A stretch of DNA of 7,168 nt from Micrococcaceae bacterium UBA7136 (lineage in GTDB: Bacteria; Actinomycetota; Actinomycetes; Actinomycetales; Micrococcaceae). The stretch lies in NCBI GenBank assembly GCA_002492045.1, contig DKXC01000017.1, forward strand, positions 1 through 7,168. Reading direction: 5' to 3'. Of this stretch, positions 5,355 to 7,168 are shown one piece after another. A program made the position numbers and the translations under genes. A model generated the notes under the pieces. The model worked only from the letters and a program-made list of their open reading frames with translations. It made no database searches and was not told where the DNA came from. How positions within the stretch are numbered: position 1 is the stretch's first letter; the number at the start of each line of letters is the position of its first letter.

Positions 5355-6176
5355 ATGAGAAAAGCATCACTATTCATAGCCCCTTTGTTAATAGCTTTGA
5401 CAGCCTGTTCATCCCTCACAGCAACGCAGGAAAAGGATTCGTCAGCAAAGGCAACACTAGATTACAGTAACAACATCATTGTGAAACCAATTTCTGAGTA
5501 TCTACTCAACGATCAGAGCGCACGCAGACACAACGATGTTCTTGATCGGCTCACTTCTGAATGCACGAGCAAGAAGGGAACACCCTACACCTATCCACAC
5601 ACCTCGACGTTGGATGTCGGCTCCCGTGAATACGGATTCTGGAATGTCGAGTATATGCAAAAATATGGCTACGAGTTTTACTCTTTAGGTATTCAAAACA
5701 CAGGGTCAGATGACATCGATCCAGCAACACAGGCCAATATTGATCTCTGCTTTAAAGAGGATCCCGGCCTCCTAGAACTTCAAGCAGCTTCTTCCGAAAT
5801 CAGCAAACAAACCGAACTCCCGGAACGCGTCCTCACCACAGCCAGGGGCTACGCCATCCAGGATCCAACCTGGCAAGAAGCCAGAGAAGCCTGGTGGGCC
5901 TGCCTAGAGCAAAAAGGCCTCACCCCTCGCACCGGTGAAGACGATTGGGGTAGCAAACAGCTTCTTGAAACCAGTAGCCAAGAAGAAAAAGTCCGCATCG
6001 GCCTGCTTGAAGCCCAATGCTCCCAAGAGACCGGTATGGCCCAAACCCTAGGCGACCTAGAAGCCTCCTACCAGGCACCCCTCATTAAAGAAAACCAGGA
6101 CGCCCTCAACCAGACCAAGGAAGCCCTGGACGCATATTCCGCAAAGATCCAGGAGATAGACCAGAAATACCAGTAA
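5355..6176 (+). CDS. uncharacterised cysteine-containing lipoprotein
   Basis: This encodes a 273-residue predicted lipoprotein. Residues 1-17 form a type II signal peptide (MRKASLF, hydrophobic stretch) ending in the lipobox LTAC with lipidated Cys18. I prefer the ATG at 5355 over the in-frame ATG at 5319, which lies in the terminator hairpin and would spoil the signal peptide. Neither has a Shine-Dalgarno sequence. The mature part has four more cysteines (70, 132, 183, 222), enough for two disulfides, with motifs CTSKKG, KYGYEF and AWWACLEQKG. This cysteine/tryptophan pattern reminds me of actinobacterial lipoproteins found beside export adaptors, but I can name no family. The last 40 or so residues are charged and probably coiled-coil. 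The first 400 bases are AT-rich (sampled lines 33-37% GC) and the rest about 60%. The protein probably acts at the outer face of the membrane with the adaptor encoded downstream. Confidence 0.8.
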   Translation: MRKASLFIAPLLIALTACSSLTATQEKDSSAKATLDYSNNIIVKPISEYLLNDQSARRHNDVLDRLTSECTSKKGTPYTYPHTSTLDVGSREYGFWNVEYMQKYGYEFYSLGIQNTGSDDIDPATQANIDLCFKEDPGLLELQAASSEISKQTELPERVLTTARGYAIQDPTWQEAREAWWACLEQKGLTPRTGEDDWGSKQLLETSSQEEKVRIGLLEAQCSQETGMAQTLGDLEASYQAPLIKENQDALNQTKEALDAYSAKIQEIDQKYQ

Positions 6177-6236
6177 GAAAACTATTTACCTGTAGTCAGG
6201 AGTCCGCAAATCATGAAAGACCAGGACGCCCTCAAC
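6095..6236 (+). repeat. direct repeat linking the lipoprotein tail and the 29-codon ORF
   Basis: The 16-base sequence CCAGGACGCCCTCAAC occurs at 6095-6110 and again at 6221-6236, exactly 126 bp (42 codons) apart and in the same reading frame. The following stop codons (ending 6176 and 6302) are also exactly 126 bp apart, each preceded by ACCAG. This suggests a duplication of the 3' end of the lipoprotein gene followed by divergence. Confidence 0.75.
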
Positions 6237-6302
6237 AGTATTAAGGAAGACCTGCAAGAAAACAGCCGAGCCATGAAAGAATACCTAGCCCAACACCAGT
6301 AA
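6213..6302 (+). CDS. 29-codon ORF resembling the lipoprotein C-terminal tail
   Basis: ATG at 6213 opens a 29-residue ORF with AGGAG 10 bases upstream, and its stop codon overlaps the AAAGGAG ribosome binding site of the next gene. Aligned without gaps to the last 28 residues of the lipoprotein it shows 11 identities, including the shared core QDALN and a KE pair. It is highly charged and likely helical. It has no signal peptide or membrane segment, so if made it would stay in the cytoplasm. Two readings are possible: a remnant of a duplicated lipoprotein gene whose 5' part is lost, or a small translated ORF that couples translation into the adaptor gene. The good ribosome binding site favours translation; the homology favours a relic. 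Confidence 0.45.
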   Translation: MKDQDALNSIKEDLQENSRAMKEYLAQHQ

Positions 6303-6312
6303 AGGAGCCCCC

Positions 6313-7168
6313 GTGAAGGCAAAGACGCCTACCACCAGCCAGACAGCCGGAAGCAAGCGTCCCCTGCTGGCCCTGCTCACCCTCAGCCTACTGGCCCTGG
6401 CCCTAGGCTTCTCCTTCTACGCGGGCACCCGCTACAGCCCCCAAGGCCCCAGCCCCCAAGAACAGGCCCAAGCCCACATCGACGTCTGGGGCAGCATCGA
6501 AACCAGGCCCGTCAACGACGCCCTAGCCCTCTCAGGCCAAGCCCACGAAGGCAGTAGCCTGCCCATCAACATCACCCCGCCCGGCGCCCCCACCCTGGTT
6601 CACGCCAGCAAAAAACCCGGTGACAGTCTAGAAGCCGGAGACCTGATAGGCATTGTCGGCGGCGAAGGTATCTACGCCCTGGAAGGGCCCCTGCCCCTCT
6701 ACCGTGAGCTACGCGAAGGCGACAGCGGCCACGACGTCCAAGAACTCCAAAAGGCCCTGACCAAAATCGGCTACCCCACCAACACCGACGGAACCGTCAG
6801 CACCCAAACCCTCAAGGCCGTTGAGGCCCTGCTCAAGAGTGATCTGCAGGGGGTAGAAGAAGTCACCAGCATTAAGCCCGGCAACTTTGCCCTAGTCCCA
6901 GCCGGACGTCACCAGGTGCTAGCAGCCGCCAGCGTCGGCCAAGACATCAGCCCCGACAACCCCATCGTCACCCTAGAAGCCAGCAGCCCCTACGCCCAGG
7001 CCCGGGCCTCCCTAGCCCAGATTGAGACCCTGGAAAAAACCTCAGCCCTGACCGTCACCTCCTCCCAGGGCTCCTCCCCCGCCCAGGTTCAGTCCATCGG
7101 CCAGCTCCAGCAGGACGCCCAGGGGGCCTTCAAAATGGTTAACTTCACCCTAGAAAACCCCGCCATTC
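6313..7168 (+). CDS. export adaptor (HlyD/MacA-like) with peptidoglycan-binding domain, partial
   Basis: GTG at 6313, with AAAGGAG 5 bases upstream, opens a frame with no stop through the window end (285 residues visible). Residues about 16-37 are one membrane-spanning anchor after a basic N terminus. About 60-135 resembles the beta-barrel/lipoyl-like part of membrane-fusion adaptors (VHASKKPGDSLEAGDLIGIV; IYALEGPLPLYRELREGD). About 133-175 is a PG_binding_1-type domain (GDSGHDVQELQKAL, IGYPTNTDGTVS). The segment around 194-220 (LVPAGRHQVLAAASVGQDI) resumes the adaptor barrel. This layout is the actinobacterial 'peptidoglycan-binding protein' commonly encoded next to an ABC ATPase and FtsX/MacB-like permease, so such genes are expected to the right. 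It probably links a membrane exporter to the cell wall. The gene follows the lipoprotein and 29-codon ORF closely, so co-transcription is likely. Confidence 0.85.
   Translation, partial: MKAKTPTTSQTAGSKRPLLALLTLSLLALALGFSFYAGTRYSPQGPSPQEQAQAHIDVWGSIETRPVNDALALSGQAHEGSSLPINITPPGAPTLVHASKKPGDSLEAGDLIGIVGGEGIYALEGPLPLYRELREGDSGHDVQELQKALTKIGYPTNTDGTVSTQTLKAVEALLKSDLQGVEEVTSIKPGNFALVPAGRHQVLAAASVGQDISPDNPIVTLEASSPYAQARASLAQIETLEKTSALTVTSSQGSSPAQVQSIGQLQQDAQGAFKMVNFTLENPAI

Overview
The window looks like chromosomal DNA of a high-GC Actinomycetota bacterium, possibly of the Actinomycetaceae; the family-level guess is weak. The reasons are a TadA ATPase and a DNA polymerase of typically actinobacterial types, apparent leaderless promoters (a -10 box six bases before the start codon), GTG starts and about 60% GC in most genes. 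No mobile element, tRNA, rRNA or CRISPR array was found.

Layout: 1-1864 (minus strand) is the front of a tad (Flp/type IV-like pilus or secretion) operon: tadA, a tadB-like gene overlapping it, and the first nine codons of a third gene overlapping tadB by ATGA. A 118-bp divergent region (1865-1982) holds a likely tadA promoter and a leaderless promoter for a PolA-like 'bifunctional 3'-5' exonuclease/DNA polymerase' (1983-3761, plus). It converges, with only 3 bp between stop codons, on nth (endonuclease III, 3765-4667, minus), also apparently leaderless.

The AT-rich gap 4668-4965 holds two copies of a TGAAA-N3-TTTCA dyad, a promoter with a 10-bp palindrome in its spacer, and a sharp switch of GC skew (plus strand G-rich to the left, C-rich to the right), as expected at a replication terminus or an inversion edge.

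To the right, all on the plus strand, lie a small secreted beta-gamma-crystallin-like protein (4966-5301), a strong intrinsic terminator (5318-5348), a cysteine-rich lipoprotein (5355-6176), a 29-codon ORF resembling the lipoprotein's C-terminal tail (6213-6302), and the start of a membrane-anchored export adaptor with a peptidoglycan-binding domain (6313 to the window end). ABC exporter genes probably follow outside the window.

The most interesting hypothesis is that the right half is a secreted-protein plus envelope-exporter module, comparable in layout to Sec-secreted bacteriocin loci. This is inference from gene order and fold family; nothing in the sequence proves it.
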